Both the position numbers and the translations under genes were made by a program. 64,000 bases of DNA from Colletotrichum lupini (Eukaryota > Ascomycota > Sordariomycetes > Glomerellales > Glomerellaceae): NCBI RefSeq assembly GCF_023278565.1, contig NC_064675.1, positions 7,502,001 to 7,566,000 on the forward strand, written 5' to 3'. The notes beneath the pieces were generated by a model. It saw only the letters and a list, made by a program, of their open reading frames with translations, had not been told where the DNA came from and ran no database searches. Positions 1-10,781 of the stretch are shown piece by piece. Every line of letters starts with the position of its first letter. Position 1 is the first letter of the stretch.

Positions 1-2401
1 TTATTAATTATCGTATTTCTAATACTATATTTTACCTTAGTATATCCTTTTATAATAATAAATGTCTATTAATAATTATAAGGAGGAAATTTAAATCGTT
101 TACCCTTTTTTTAAATTTATTAAAGTAATTATATACTCTATCGACTTATACTTAGTTTTATAATACGAATTCCTTTTTTATAATTATTACTATTAATATT
201 TTGTATAGCTCTTATAATTATAATTACGCTAGTAATACCCCTCGCTTATAAAAAAACTTATTAACTATTTTTATAATTCCTAGGCTTGCGCTCGTGAATT
301 ATTTATTTAGTTAGTAATTAAAGTCGTTTATGATCTTATAAAATAGGGGTTACCCTTATAGCCCCTTTTTTTTATAAACCTTAGTTAAATAGATTAATAC
401 TATATTAATTTACTTACTATTAAGCTAATCCGCGATTCTATATATCTATATCCCCTAATAATCTAGGTTAATATTTACTTACTTATAAAGGATTAGGATT
501 CTATTTAGGATCGGGTTTTGTCCTCTTTTTCCTTACCCTAACTTACTAAAAGTCGTACTTTAATTTATACCCGTATTAATAATTACTAGCGTATTTAATT
601 TTAATAAAAATATATTTAATCCGCGCACTAGTTATAATAAATCCATACTTTTATTACTTAACGAATTTATTAAGGTTTAGGAGATTCCTACTTCTTTTTA
701 CTATCTCGCTACTACTCTCGTTTTTATTATTTCTAGCGATTATTACTACCTTTTTAAATTACTAATTATCGTACTTATTAAGATCCTCCTTTTTATTTAA
801 TATAAAAGGGTAGGTTTTAGTAATTCTTTTTTATAATAGTAATAATAGACGTTTATATTATTATAAAAAAATATAGTAATTAGTCTCGGGATTTTTATTA
901 ATTACCGATTTCTACTATCCCGTATACTTCTAGCTTCCTAAGCCTCGTACTTTTTATAATTTTTAAATAGCTTCTTTTTTTAACCTACCTTTTTTAAAAT
1001 AGTATTTTATAAAAATAATTAAAAATAAACGCCGGGCGGCTTATAAAGGAGCTATATAAATTATTAAAAACTATATAGGCTATTAAGTATAGTTAACGAA
1101 GTCAAGCCCTTTTTTTTATAAAATTATAGATTCTAAGGACTTATTAAAAATACCTACTTATTACTTATACGTAGTAGGGTTAGATATTTTAAAAATCTTA
1201 TTTTTTATAGCCTCTCGGTACCCTATTTTATATTTTTTAAATAGTCTTTTTTATAGTTTAATTATAATTAGGTAATTATCGCTTATTAATAATCCCTTTT
1301 ATTACTTAGTTAATTTTTTAAAATTAGTAATCTCGCGCCGGGAGCTAATATAAAAAGAAGCTCTTTAGTAGCCCTCTAGAGGATTTTTTTTTTCCCCCTT
1401 AGATCCTCGTCTTTTTAGCCTTTTTTTAAGTTAATAATAATTTTAATAAGAGGTCGTAGGACTATTTTAGAGTAGCTACCTTTTTCTTAAGTTAATTTCT
1501 AAAATTTATAATATTTTTAACTTAATATTATTAAAACCTCTAAATCCCCTCCTCTCTTATTAAACTATCTCCTATATTATATTCCTAAATAATACCTAGG
1601 GGGTAGTTAAGGGAATTATAAAAAGGTTATTTAAATCGCGGGCTTAAGGTCGTACTTATAAAATCCTTATAATAATAGACTTTTTTATATATTATAAATC
1701 TCTTAGCTTAATAACTCTTATAAAGTTATTTTTATTACTAAATAAGAATATTTATATTTAAAGATCTCTTTTTTTAATTATATAGTACTCTTTTATATTA
1801 TATTATTAAGCTCGTTCGTTATATTAATTAATTAGGTAAGTAGTTATTATATAAGTATTTCTTTTTATTAATTTAACTAGTTAATTTTTAATTGCGGGCT
1901 AGCTATAAAAAAGTTATTTAATAAAAAAGCTACTCGGGGTAATAATAAAAAGCTAGTTACTTAAACGGTTTTATTAATTAACGTAGTTTAACGTAGTAAA
2001 CGTCGACCTTTTATAAGTAATAAAGGGCTACGATTACTTAATTCCGTACGGTATTTAAGAATTACCTCCTTTTTTATTTATTTTTACAAGGTTAATTAAT
2101 ATAAATCTCTTATTCTATATAGTATTAAGAGGTCGTCTTTTCTATATAATAAAATACTTTACCGATTTATAATAATAGAATTTAATTACTAATTAGTATT
2201 AGTATTCTTATTATAAGGTAGTTAGTTCGAACCGTAGTTAATAAAGAGATTAATTAAATTATATAAACATTTACGTAGTAGGTATAAAAAGGAGGTTCTA
2301 ACCGTAGGTTAGGCTAGTTACGATAATCGTAAATAGGGCCCCTAATTGGCCCCTGCGCAGTCGGCTGTATGCCGCGGTCGAATTGGACTTCCAATCTGAC
2401 A
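1..2401 (-). mobile_element. Ty1/Copia LTR retrotransposon copy A, RIP-degraded, 5' part only
   Basis: AT-rich sequence almost without CpA or TpG, which is the pattern left by repeat-induced point mutation. It is collinear, in reverse orientation, with the first 2.4 kb of the complete copy B at 10577-18517, and ends on the right in the same 205-bp LTR (2197-2401). The element therefore reads leftward and its 3' part lies outside the window. No open frame survives. Compared with copy C it keeps a ~577-bp segment (about 969-1545) that C has lost. Assignment to Ty1/Copia rests on the less damaged copy C. The right edge cuts directly into a regulator-like gene. The presumed 5-bp target duplication (taacc, 2402-2406) cannot be confirmed without the left flank. 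Confidence 0.85.
2197..2401 (-). repeat. 5' LTR of copy A (205 bp)
   Basis: Read on the minus strand it starts TGTCAGATTGG and ends ATACTAATA, the TG..CA termini of this family with the final CA changed to TA. The same 202-205 bp repeat occurs at 10577, 18313, 23488 and 30083. Confidence 0.88.
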
Positions 2402-3260
2402 TAACCCAAAGACCTTTCCAACAGTGCGCCAACCCATATCGACCTCAACCAACCGGATTCAGAATGTCGCAGAAGCTCACGCTCGACTCTTGACGATTCA
2501 TGTACGTCTTGTCCGGCACATAGAATGTGCGTGTATTACCGACCGCTGGCTTGAGACCGGAAAGGAAGGTCCAGAACCAGACGCGAAATGGCTTCGACAA
2601 TCCATCCTCATTGATCTAGATGCATGGTACAAGGCATACAGGGAGATGAAGAAAGAGGAGAGGTATACCAGCAAGGAGGAGGACATGATACGGTTGCTAG
2701 ACATTCGTTATCTCGTGGCCAGGATTGCCCTTTTGGCTTCTGAAAAGAAAGACGAAGGCGAGTGCGTGTATGATGCACACACGGACAAATTCCGCGCCAT
2801 CGTCGTTCTGGCATCACAAGCGGAAGGCTCTTCAGAGGCGTCCAAGTCCTCAGCAGGCTGGGGAACCGAAAGCGTCCTCGAGCTCGGCTATAGCTCTCTC
2901 CTCTTCATGGTGGTCATCAGGTGCCGCCACCTAAGACTGCGACTCGAGGCCCTGAGGTTGATGAAGAAGCTCATGCAGCCCGAAAGGAATATTTGGGAGA
3001 GGAATTTGACATGGTCTATCGCAAAGCGGGTGGTTGAGATTGAGCATAATATCGCTCTCAGCGATATCATCGAGTTGGACGCCTTCGATACCTCTGATGA
3101 AGGCAGTGGTGGATTCGTGCCCGAAGATAGACGAATAGTTGCGATGAACTTTCGCGAACCGCCGGAAGCCACGATTCCGCCACGGAAAAAGGTGCATTTC
3201 TACCTGAAGAATCAGAAGACCGGTGAAATTATGAAGAGGGAAGAGCATGTAGCAGTATGA
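2402..3260 (+). pseudogene. C-terminal part of a Zn2Cys6-type fungal transcription-factor-like gene, 5' end removed by element A
   Basis: The open frame starts at the LTR border: the last in-frame stop (2397-2399) lies inside the LTR. There is no nearby ATG; codon 2424 is GTG, which is not a normal fungal start. The ~285 codons resemble the C-terminal half of fungal Zn2Cys6 regulators: a helical region, then a block of the type (hydrophobic)-LLFMVVIRCRH-x-RLRLEALRLMKKL, then an IWE..-IAKRVVEIE helix and a VPEDRRI segment. The Zn-cluster DNA-binding half is absent and would lie left of element A, outside the window. The remaining coding sequence is intact to its TGA and has normal composition, so it looks recently truncated. 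Family assignment is by pattern memory only; a generic C6-regulator-related hypothetical protein is the alternative. Confidence 0.62.
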
Positions 3261-3401
3261 TACCACTGGGAGATACGGGCTTTGATCAAATGTGTACAAA
3301 TTTTCGATTAGTCTGGATTTTTGAGGCCGCCGCCTTTCCATTTCAGTACACATGGACGTTCAAATTGAGCAGCATTCAACATAGTCAATAATATGGATCA
3401 T

Positions 3402-4025
3402 CTATAAAAGACTCTTGATGTCTTGTGCTGTAAGCATCCGATCCAACTGCATGACGCCCTCAACCGGCTTCAACCAAGATGCGCGCGTGTCGATAAACTG
3501 CTCGACCTGCGGCCTGAGCTTCGTCTCCACGAGGCGGAAATCATCGACAGTACCGAGCCTGAGAATGCTCATACCTGGTAGACCGGAGCTGACGCGGTAC
3601 ATGAGCGTGCCACAGGTGCCGCAGAAGTGATTTGCCATATCGTTGCCAGTCGCGATGGTTCGAGACTGGCTGAAAGACTTCAGGTTCTCCTTACCGCGGA
3701 TGTGGCGGAGGTAGCTGTCGGCAACGGAGAAGTTGGAGCAAAACATTGAGGAGGAGATTTTGCGGCAGTCTGTGCAGTGACAGATGAAGCGATTGAGGAG
3801 GCCGCGGCCTTGGGTTGGCTGATAGGGGCTGTTAGTGCGATGATTCTTGGGCTTTGGGTTGGTGTTATGGGATGAATTGATGTGGAATCTTACAAATGAG
3901 AGCTGAACGGCGCCACAGAGGCACGTTGCCGTTGCTTCATTCTCCGTTGACCAGCCGTCCTGAGCTACGCCGGCAAGAGGGATGAATGACGGTGAGGTCT
4001 TGTCATCTCTGGCGATGGAAGACAT
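3402..4025 (-). CDS. GFA/CENP-V domain zinc protein
   Basis: Predicted member of the glutathione-dependent formaldehyde-activating (GFA)/CENP-V fold family, cytosolic zinc proteins whose substrate is usually unknown. The expected zinc-ligand groups are visible in order: a CLCG motif near residue 35, HCTDC in the middle and CGTCG further on. An in-frame 75-bp intron is likely at 3819-3893 (minus-strand GTAAGA donor, CACTAAC branch-like site, TATCAG acceptor). Splicing removes 25 residues that interrupt the domain between the first Cys group and the HCTDC block and gives about 182 residues. The ATG at 4025 begins MSSIARDD and is the first in frame. The gene points towards the truncated regulator at 2402-3260 (convergent). 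Confidence 0.85.
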   Translation of the reverse strand: MSSIARDDKTSPSFIPLAGVAQDGWSTENEATATCLCGAVQLSFVRFHINSSHNTNPKPKNHRTNSPYQPTQGRGLLNRFICHCTDCRKISSSMFCSNFSVADSYLRHIRGKENLKSFSQSRTIATGNDMANHFCGTCGTLMYRVSSGLPGMSILRLGTVDDFRLVETKLRPQVEQFIDTRASWLKPVEGVMQLDRMLTAQDIKSLL

Positions 4026-4870
4026 GATGTGTGATGTAAATGAGGTAATTCCGATGACTTACTGTGTAATAAATGGTCGAAAACAATATGATTATGGAAG
4101 AAGAATTGAATTCAAGCGGATGAGGCGGAAGCGTTGGATATATAGATCATCTGCGAGTTTCGTATAGCATCATGACCTAAGTAAGCCCCTTGGGCTTGGC
4201 GGTAGTCTCGAGGCTTTCCCGTCGACCATGATTAACAAACACCTGAATTTCGCCAGTCCAGACCCTCAGATTACTGCCAATCTGCGAGGTTCGCAGAAAA
4301 GCCCGCTGATCGTGTGGACGTGTTATCACTGCCGGTGACAGGGTGTGATCCAGTTTATGCTGGCACTCAAGACCAAGCAAGACGCATGTGATTACTACAT
4401 CACTACATCACTTACCTTACTTTGGTCTTCAGTGGCTCCTCAAGTAGGTACCATGGCGTGCGGGGATGCATCGACTCACCCTGGCGCGCAGCAGACGGGA
4501 ATAAGACGAGGGGCATTCGAGTGTAGTGCCAGTAAGCGCTAGGCACACACGTTTCGGTATGTGATTGCGAAGCTTTGCTTACTTCAGTCGGCCTAACTTC
4601 AGTCCCTCAGATTCTGCATCCCCAGGCTTAAACCCGGGCCGCTCGTTTCACTCAATGGAGGACAGACATTGAGATACAACCTCACTTCACTGAGGAGGTA
4701 TTCATGTTCATAATAGGTGAAAGTGAGTCACCCCGCAATTGCTTGGTAATATGAACTCATCTATCTTGCTGTATCATCCAGTGAGAGAAAGCAACCCTCT
4801 ATGACTATTATCAATCCATCGCTACCATTTTGAGAAGTACACGACCACTGAATAGGGCCCGTAATACAAC
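4026..4870. other. Intergenic region between GFA gene and asparaginase gene
   Basis: GC-normal sequence of about 850 bp. It contains the GFA gene promoter and the downstream region of the asparaginase gene. Short open frames here show no recognisable motif or signal peptide. I see no repeat or RNA gene. Confidence 0.5.
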
Positions 4871-5947
4871 TCAATCGACACGGCGAACGCTGAAGGCGTG
4901 TGTGACCTGACCCGTCTCAACACCCATGGTGTTGGTACGCTTCAAGTGATGGAAGCTCACCAATTTACGTCGCATCTCTGGCGTCCCAATCCGAAGCTGA
5001 TTCAGTATCTCAGGAACAGCAGCATAGAGGATTTCGAGGCTCCCGTCCTCGATTTTAACTGCAATGCCAACGGCCCCCTCCGCGCCAAGCTTCTTCGTGA
5101 ACCCTGATGCGCGGATACCGATGGTGTAACATCCGTCTGCGCCAACTTTGCCGATAAGACTGCCTTCGAACGCTTCCATTAGGATAGTGCAGAAACGCCC
5201 CTCTCCGCCGACCATCTCAGGGTACGTCGCCATGGCGTTATAGATATCGGACATATGTTTCACTCTCACCGGTTGGACGCTTCCGTCCTCTTCATTAGCA
5301 TCCGCGGCGGCGGCAAAGGCAGCATACATGCGACCCATCGAATAGAGAGGTTGCCCGGGTGCAGGAAGATTGCAGCCGTCAATGGCCCACTTGATCTCGT
5401 CACCGTCAAGCCCGCTCAAGTCTTCAACAACCTGCTTCACCTTTTCCTGGATCGGATGGCTAGGGAGGTGATAGTCTTCGAAACTCGCACCTAGAGCCTC
5501 CGCGCCGCCCAACATGCCCGCATGTTTACCAGAGCAATTGTTGTTAATCTCGGTTGGCGTATATCCAACCCTGATCCAGGACCTATCCACGACTGGACAG
5601 ATTGAAGGGTGACCGCCGCACCGCAAGTCCGACTCTTGCGCCCCAACCTTGGATAACATTGACTTTGCCCTCGAGACGTGCCGGTCTTCGCTGTTGTGAG
5701 ATGCACACATCAAAGCTATATCAGCTCCGTCGAAGCCGTACTTGTCGAAGCCTGGGGTTTCAAGCACCGCGAGAGCTTGCGCTGGCTTAGATGCGGAGCG
5801 AGCCAGCGTCATTCGTGAAGGGTTGCCGACTGCATAGAGGACCTTGCCATCGGCGTCGACGACTGCAGCGTGGACTGCATGTCTATTTTCGATCACGCCG
5901 CCTCTATCGGTGACCACATAGTCTTCGAAAAGGCTTGTCTTTGTCAT
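4871..5947 (-). CDS. L-asparaginase II family protein
   Basis: Single-exon frame of 358 residues, matching the usual length of the thermolabile L-asparaginase II family (Rhizobium AnsA type, distinct from the E. coli-type enzyme). It would hydrolyse L-asparagine to aspartate and ammonia. Recognisable family blocks are the early SASKP segment (about residue 52), the MCASHNSE block near residue 80, the CGGHP region near 110, and NNNCSGKHAGML near 135-147. No signal peptide is seen, so it is probably cytosolic. The start MTKTSLFEDYVV is the first ATG and lies just before the conserved RGG-x-IEN-x-H segment. It is transcribed away from the MFS transporter at 7092, with about 1.1 kb between them. 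Confidence 0.9.
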   Translation of the reverse strand: MTKTSLFEDYVVTDRGGVIENRHAVHAAVVDADGKVLYAVGNPSRMTLARSASKPAQALAVLETPGFDKYGFDGADIALMCASHNSEDRHVSRAKSMLSKVGAQESDLRCGGHPSICPVVDRSWIRVGYTPTEINNNCSGKHAGMLGGAEALGASFEDYHLPSHPIQEKVKQVVEDLSGLDGDEIKWAIDGCNLPAPGQPLYSMGRMYAAFAAAADANEEDGSVQPVRVKHMSDIYNAMATYPEMVGGEGRFCTILMEAFEGSLIGKVGADGCYTIGIRASGFTKKLGAEGAVGIAVKIEDGSLEILYAAVPEILNQLRIGTPEMRRKLVSFHHLKRTNTMGVETGQVTHAFSVRRVD

Positions 5948-7091
5948 GCTGAGGCTGAATTACTCGATGGAATGTCGTGGCGGCGATGGAGCACTACGAT
6001 GTGACTTGTGAAGTTGTGCTGAAACTTGCAAAATCCAAATGACTCGGCAGTAAATGCTCTGATCAGGATGCGCGCGGCTTGCGTAGCTGAAACCTCGGAA
6101 CCAGTGTGTGCGCCTCTCTATTTATTTTTCCAGCGAGCTCTGTATTGTAAACGAATATTAAACAAATATGTGGGTTGATGAGTTGAGTTGGTGGATGTAC
6201 CTTATTCATTGGGGAAACCTCCAAAGGGCGTCGTTTGACAGTGCAAGGACCCCTGCGCCCGAAGAATAAGGGTCCAATGCGTCATGTCGGTCAGCGAGCT
6301 TACGTTACTGCATCGGGCACATTGTAGGATTGCGGGACTGGTGTTTTAACCAATTGGAGGCACGCAGATCCCATTACTCAGTATGATTCATAGCACACCA
6401 TCTTGTTGATTCAACGCTGAGAAGTGTCCTCCGAAACTTGCTGCTTAGATAGAGTATTGTGGTGTCTCTATCAACTGGCAGAACGCGTTTGTCAAGTACA
6501 ATGTCCAAGTCTGCCGCCGACCTAAAAGAGCGATTAGGTTATGCTTCGGGGCAGATGATTCGAATAGTCACCCAAATATCTCGCACCAGAGAGTGTCGAA
6601 ATATCACTTGAACAGTCGGTTGGTGGTTGACGTGATAAGGGAGATTTTCTGGTTCGAAATCCAAGTGCTGTTCAACTCCAGAGAAATTGAATTCACCAAA
6701 ACTTCGACGACTAATTATCGTAACAAAACCCAATAAACAGCGGTAGAGAACACGAAGAACAGAAAGTCCAAGACTTCAATCCTATTACGCACAATACAAT
6801 TACTTTTACAAAACTTATTAGACCGCATAACTCAAAACGACCAAAGTACCTCACCAACTAGGAAAGGCGTGCGCCCTTTCATGTGAAAATGACTCTTGAC
6901 CCAGTGTTGCTACCCCACAACCGGAAGCCGTCCCGGTCCGGCACCGGTGTCGGTTTTTCAAGACTCTTTGTCATAAAAACCTAGACTACCCCACGGGGGA
7001 TTTAAAGAAATTCAAGGTGCATCTCGAAAGCGTTTCGACGGAAGGCCTGTACTGAACGACGCATCTTCAACGTCCCGGTGCTTCAGTCAAG
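5948..7091. other. Divergent intergenic region (asparaginase / MFS promoters)
   Basis: About 1.1 kb of GC-normal sequence shared by two divergently transcribed genes. A TATA-like CATAAAAA lies near 6972, about 120 bp before the MFS ATG. No coding sequence can be supported. Confidence 0.45.
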
Positions 7092-8446
7092 ATGTCGGTT
7101 GAACTGCGCCCGATGCCGAACTCTGGCGCGGTTGCCTCGGCGCCGCAGAGTGATGAGGAAGACGGAAACACCTTGATCCATACTATGCCGCCGACCGACA
7201 AGGGCGCTGCAGCATGGAAGTTTTTGCTTTCCAGCTTCGTTATTGAGGCACTTCTATGGGGTATTTCTTAAATTCTCCGAAAGAGTCTGACGGGGCGGTG
7301 TCACTAACTTTTCCAGGATTTCCCTTGACCTTTGGTGTCTTTCAGGAATACTATTCCTCCCAACCACAATTTGAGGGTGACTTCAATATCGCTGTCATTG
7401 GCACGGTATCCACGAGTATCTATTTCCTCGGAGCGCCGCTCGCTGCGCCTGTGGTGAAAAGATTCCACCGATACCAGAAGCACATGGTCGTCATCGGCTG
7501 GGCGATGTGCGTCGCGTCTCTGGTGGGTGCGTCCTTTGCCACCTCAATCGCGGGTCTGATCGCAACCCAGGGTGTCTTGTACGGTTTTGGATTTTTGATG
7601 CTCTACTTCCCGGTGTTGCGGATGTTGAACGAGTGGTTCGTCGCCCGGCGCGGACTTGCATATGGCGTTCTTTACGCCGGCGGCGGGTTTAGCGGCGTTG
7701 GGATGCCTTTCCTGCTGCAAGTACTGTTGTCCAAGTATGGATACCAGACTACGCTCCGGGCTGTAGCTGTCGCTCAGTTCCTTGGGGTTGCGCCCATTCT
7801 ACACATGATCAAGGGCCGACTGCCGCCGTCCCCTCACGGTGCCATGCGCATGTTCGACGTCAGCTTCCTGAGACAGCCCCTATTCTACTGCTTCGCACTC
7901 TCGAACTTGTTCCAGGGTTTCGCTTACTACATCCCGTCTTTGTATCTGCCCTCTTACGCTAGTGCCATCGGGCTTTCTGGTACCATGGGGGCGCTTCTCT
8001 TGGCAGCGCACAACTTGGCAACCGTTTTCGGGCAGATTGGTTTCGGATGGCTTTCCGACCACACGAACAACGTCTTTATGCTCATCTTCGTCTCTTCTTT
8101 TACGTCGGCGGTGGCGGCCTTCACTCTCTGGGGATTCGCCCACTCTCTGCCGCTGTTAGTCATCTTCGCACTGGTCTTTGGGATGTTTGCTGGAGGCTTC
8201 CTCATCAACTGGCCAAAGTTTGGGGCGATGCTTTCCGACGACCCGCAGCCCGTGTACAGCATGATGGCGTTTGGCAAGGGCATCGGGAACTTGGCCACCG
8301 GCCCGAATACTGCCGGATCATTAACCAAGCCGGTGAGCGGAGGGTATGGGATGGGCCGTTATGAGTCGCTCATTTTGTTCTTAGGCTCTTTCATGCTTTG
8401 CTCTTCGTTGGGGGCCTTCGCTTGGCCTTTGAAGAAGCGAGCTTAA
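7092..8446 (+). CDS. MFS transporter, monocarboxylate-porter (MCT/SLC16-like) type
   Basis: Two exons, 7092-7260 and 7317-8446, joined across a 56-bp intron with GTATTT donor, CACTAAC branch site and TTCCAG acceptor. The spliced product is about 432 residues with a ~45-residue hydrophilic N-terminus and about 12 hydrophobic segments. The first transmembrane segment runs across the splice site and leads into FPLTFGVFQEYY, typical of fungal MCT-type permeases. A WFVARRGLAYGVLYAGGG segment and a GFGWLSDH loop are also characteristic. Fungal members move monocarboxylates, riboflavin or metabolites across the plasma membrane; the substrate cannot be read from sequence. The ATG at 7092 was chosen because it gives the cytosolic N-terminus and the correct splice phase. 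Frames that start after the intron lack the first membrane helix. Confidence 0.88.
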
Positions 8447-9160
8447 GGGTCATTGATTCAGTACAACCAGTCGGTACGGAAAGATCGCCCGGTTGCCCAT
8501 TTCTTGCCCACGACATCCGGTACCTAAGAATCAGAGCTTTGAAGCCGTTGTCCTAGTCTACCATCAGCGCAAAATTCGTGGGAACGCCTGCCTTTCCGAC
8601 ACCTGCTGGCTATCAGCTGATGCATTGTCTTGGCCGTGGCTCAAGCAAAAGTCATTTATAGTAAAATACTGGGGAAACCTGACTCAAGAAGAATTTCGTC
8701 CGCCGAAACCGAGTCAAAAGTTGATGTCCCTCCCGAACTTACCCAATTACCTTTCAGAAAACTCATACATGGGCCCCTGCTTAAGCCTATGAACGATTGA
8801 TAGCCCGCTTGGCGTGGAGAATATTCTATAATATCCAGCAGCCCTATGAAGGCCTCGCTGTCCCTTCGAGACCTGCTCAAGAGCTCACTGTCAGAAATTG
8901 ATTAAGTCTCTGATTTGGGAACGACGTCAAAACGCCCCAAACTAGCATCGTTGACGTAGATCGCAATATCTAAACACAACCTTAAGTGTCCGAAATTTGT
9001 AGATAAAGAGGTCCTCAATCCACCAACGGAATGCGCCTGTTGAACACATTCTTGTGAATGATTTGAAACTTAGGATCACGACTCAGCCAAGACACATAGT
9101 CAGGTACCTAAGATTATTCTACCAGACACCATCAATCACCCAGACTAAACCCAGAAGGCC
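8447..9160. other. Intergenic region
   Basis: About 700 bp, GC-normal. It holds the promoter of the secreted-protein gene at 9161. No motif-bearing open frame or repeat seen. Confidence 0.4.
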
Positions 9161-9576
9161 ATGCGTTCATTCGCCGTAAGCATCGCGCTGCTTTCCTTCC
9201 TTGCCACAGGATCGGTTGCCCAGAACAACGGTATCACACCTGTGACATGCCAGCCAGAGACAGTCAACTGTGTTAGTCCCAACATTAAGCTGTCACGGTT
9301 CGCAAACATATCTAATCTTGCTTCCTTCAGGACTCAACGGCAGACTGTGAAGCAAAGGGCAAGCTTGGCGGGTTTCCCTGCCCTGCTGGGTCCGGCCAAA
9401 ACGACGCCGACTGCTGGATTGCCTCGAGTTCCGATCCCAGCGTACAAATGACCGTGCAGGTACATCGTTCACTTCAATCCCTTTTTATGGATGCTTCGTG
9501 TAAGATCTGCTTGCTGACATATCTCACGCAGTGTTGGTGTTGCAAGGCATCGAGCAAAAAGATGTTTCGTGCCTAA
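9161..9576 (+). CDS. Small secreted cysteine-rich protein (8 Cys), effector-like
   Basis: Three exons (9161-9271, 9331-9459, 9532-9576) with introns of 59 bp (GTTAGT..TCTAATC..TTCAG) and 72 bp (GTACAT..CTGAC..ACGCAG), all at codon boundaries. The product is 94 residues: a signal peptide of about 20 residues (hydrophobic core IALLSFLA, cleavage after SVA), then a mature domain of about 74 residues. It has eight cysteines at 30, 37, 43, 54, 65, 81, 83 and 84, ending in a CWCC cluster. Even cysteine number, small size and secretion fit an apoplastic effector or structural secreted protein; no known family is recognised. Unspliced reading gives an unrelated tail, so the gene is easy to misannotate. 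It lies about 1 kb from copy B and next to the broken CorA-like gene. Confidence 0.75.
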
Positions 9577-9857
9577 GAGCACTTGAATAGTCGATCATTT
9601 CAAGAAAATCTTTCTGTTTCAGCAGGCAACATATATTTGAATCCGTTAGTGCGTCGTTGGATCTAGCGGGTATCTCGAGTGGCTGGCAATTCTCTGTTGT
9701 GCCAGATCGATGGTGTCCGTACAGAACAAGCCAGCGACCCTTGACTGAGCTAAAGTCTTCTACAAGGTACACCATCGAAGCATGATCTTGGTCGATTGCA
9801 TCAGGATCTGTCCTAGTAGAAAGGAAAATGCATTTGATAACACCAGTCATCTAAAAC

Positions 9858-10576
9858 TCAGACCCCTTCGGTTCGTTGCTGCGTCTGGTTCGTGTCCCCA
9901 CTCGCTCCTGTGATACCTTGAGTCCATGTCCGAGCTCGGGTTGGGCTGAAGCTGACCGTCGCCCTTTGCCGATGGATTTCTCGAATTGCAACTCGGAAGG
10001 GTTCGGTGAACTTTAAGAGAACATCCCAGATGTACTTGACAGGGCCAAAGAGATCGAACAGGTACGCCCGATACCCTAGGACAATTTGGGTTGAAATTTT
10101 GCGAAACCGTGAAGAGCCGAGGTAGAGACAGGAAACAAAGGCAATGAAGTATGTGAGAATGGGTACTGTGATAAATCTTTCCTGGAATCCGTCGGGTACC
10201 TTTGGCTTTCTACCATCGGAGGGACTGTTCAGAAATGGAAGCGCCCAAAACGTCTTGAGAGCATTGTCAGTATTCCACCGGCGATTGCAAGCCAGCTGCT
10301 CAGTTGATATACAACACGTACCGCCATGAACCCGATGGGGGTGTACAAAATCGTAAAGGCAGTAAGCACGTAAACAGATCTGTTCAACGCCATGCCGTTG
10401 TTGGTCTCCCGCAAAGATGTTACGTTAAATATCTAAATAATTTAGCGAGAGCTCTCGAAGACATAAAAAATGAAACTTCACTGGGATAATGTTGCTTACG
10501 CTTTCTTAATGCACCTTGAGGACTTTTATTTACTGATTGACACGACCCTAAAGCCTTTTAGTTAACGTACTAATAG
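9858..10576 (-). pseudogene. CorA-like Mg2+ transporter family gene, 3' portion, cut off by Copia element B
   Basis: Three minus-strand exon pieces. 10500-10576 is the end of an exon including the target duplication. 10322-10432 encodes the MALNRSVYVLTAFT..YTPIGFMA membrane segment. 9858-10253 starts TFWALPFLN and ends after 131 codons. The introns are 10433-10499 (GTAAGC donor) and 10254-10321 (GTACGT donor, TACTGAC branch site). The LNRS-x-Y-hydrophobic run followed by FWALPFLN is typical of the C-terminal two-helix region of fungal CorA-like proteins, which also keep an N-A/V-T-S-LRE block just before it. The piece nearest the element has three in-frame stops, at 10548-10550 (TAG), 10530-10532 (TAA) and 10506-10508 (TAA). 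Each is explained by CpA-to-TpA change of a CAG or CAA codon. The 5' exons resume at 18518. Confidence 0.82.
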
Positions 10577-10781
10577 TATCGGATTAGAAGTCTAATTCGA
10601 CCGCAGTATATAGCCGACTACGCAGGGGCCAATTAGGGGCCCTATTTACGATTATCATAGCTAGCCTAACCTACGGTTAGAACCTCCTTTTTATACTTAC
10701 TACGCAAATATTTATATAATTTAATTAATCTCTTTATTAACTACGGTTCGAACTAACTACTTTATAATAGGGATATTAATA
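10577..10781 (+). repeat. 5' LTR of copy B (205 bp)
   Basis: Begins TATCGGATTAGAAG (TG changed to TA) and ends GGGATATTAATA. Direct repeat of 18313-18517. Confidence 0.9.

Noticed and set aside
1..2196. Possible centromeric or telomeric AT-rich repeat
   Set aside because: Sequence is collinear with the transposon copies B and C and ends in their LTR, so it is RIP-mutated retrotransposon.
2424..2426. GTG start for the regulator-like gene
   Set aside because: Fungal nuclear genes do not normally start at GTG, and the frame is open up to the LTR; truncation explains it.
9161..9451. Single-exon 96-codon reading of the secreted protein
   Set aside because: It reads through two introns and loses most cysteines; the spliced model has consensus borders and eight Cys.
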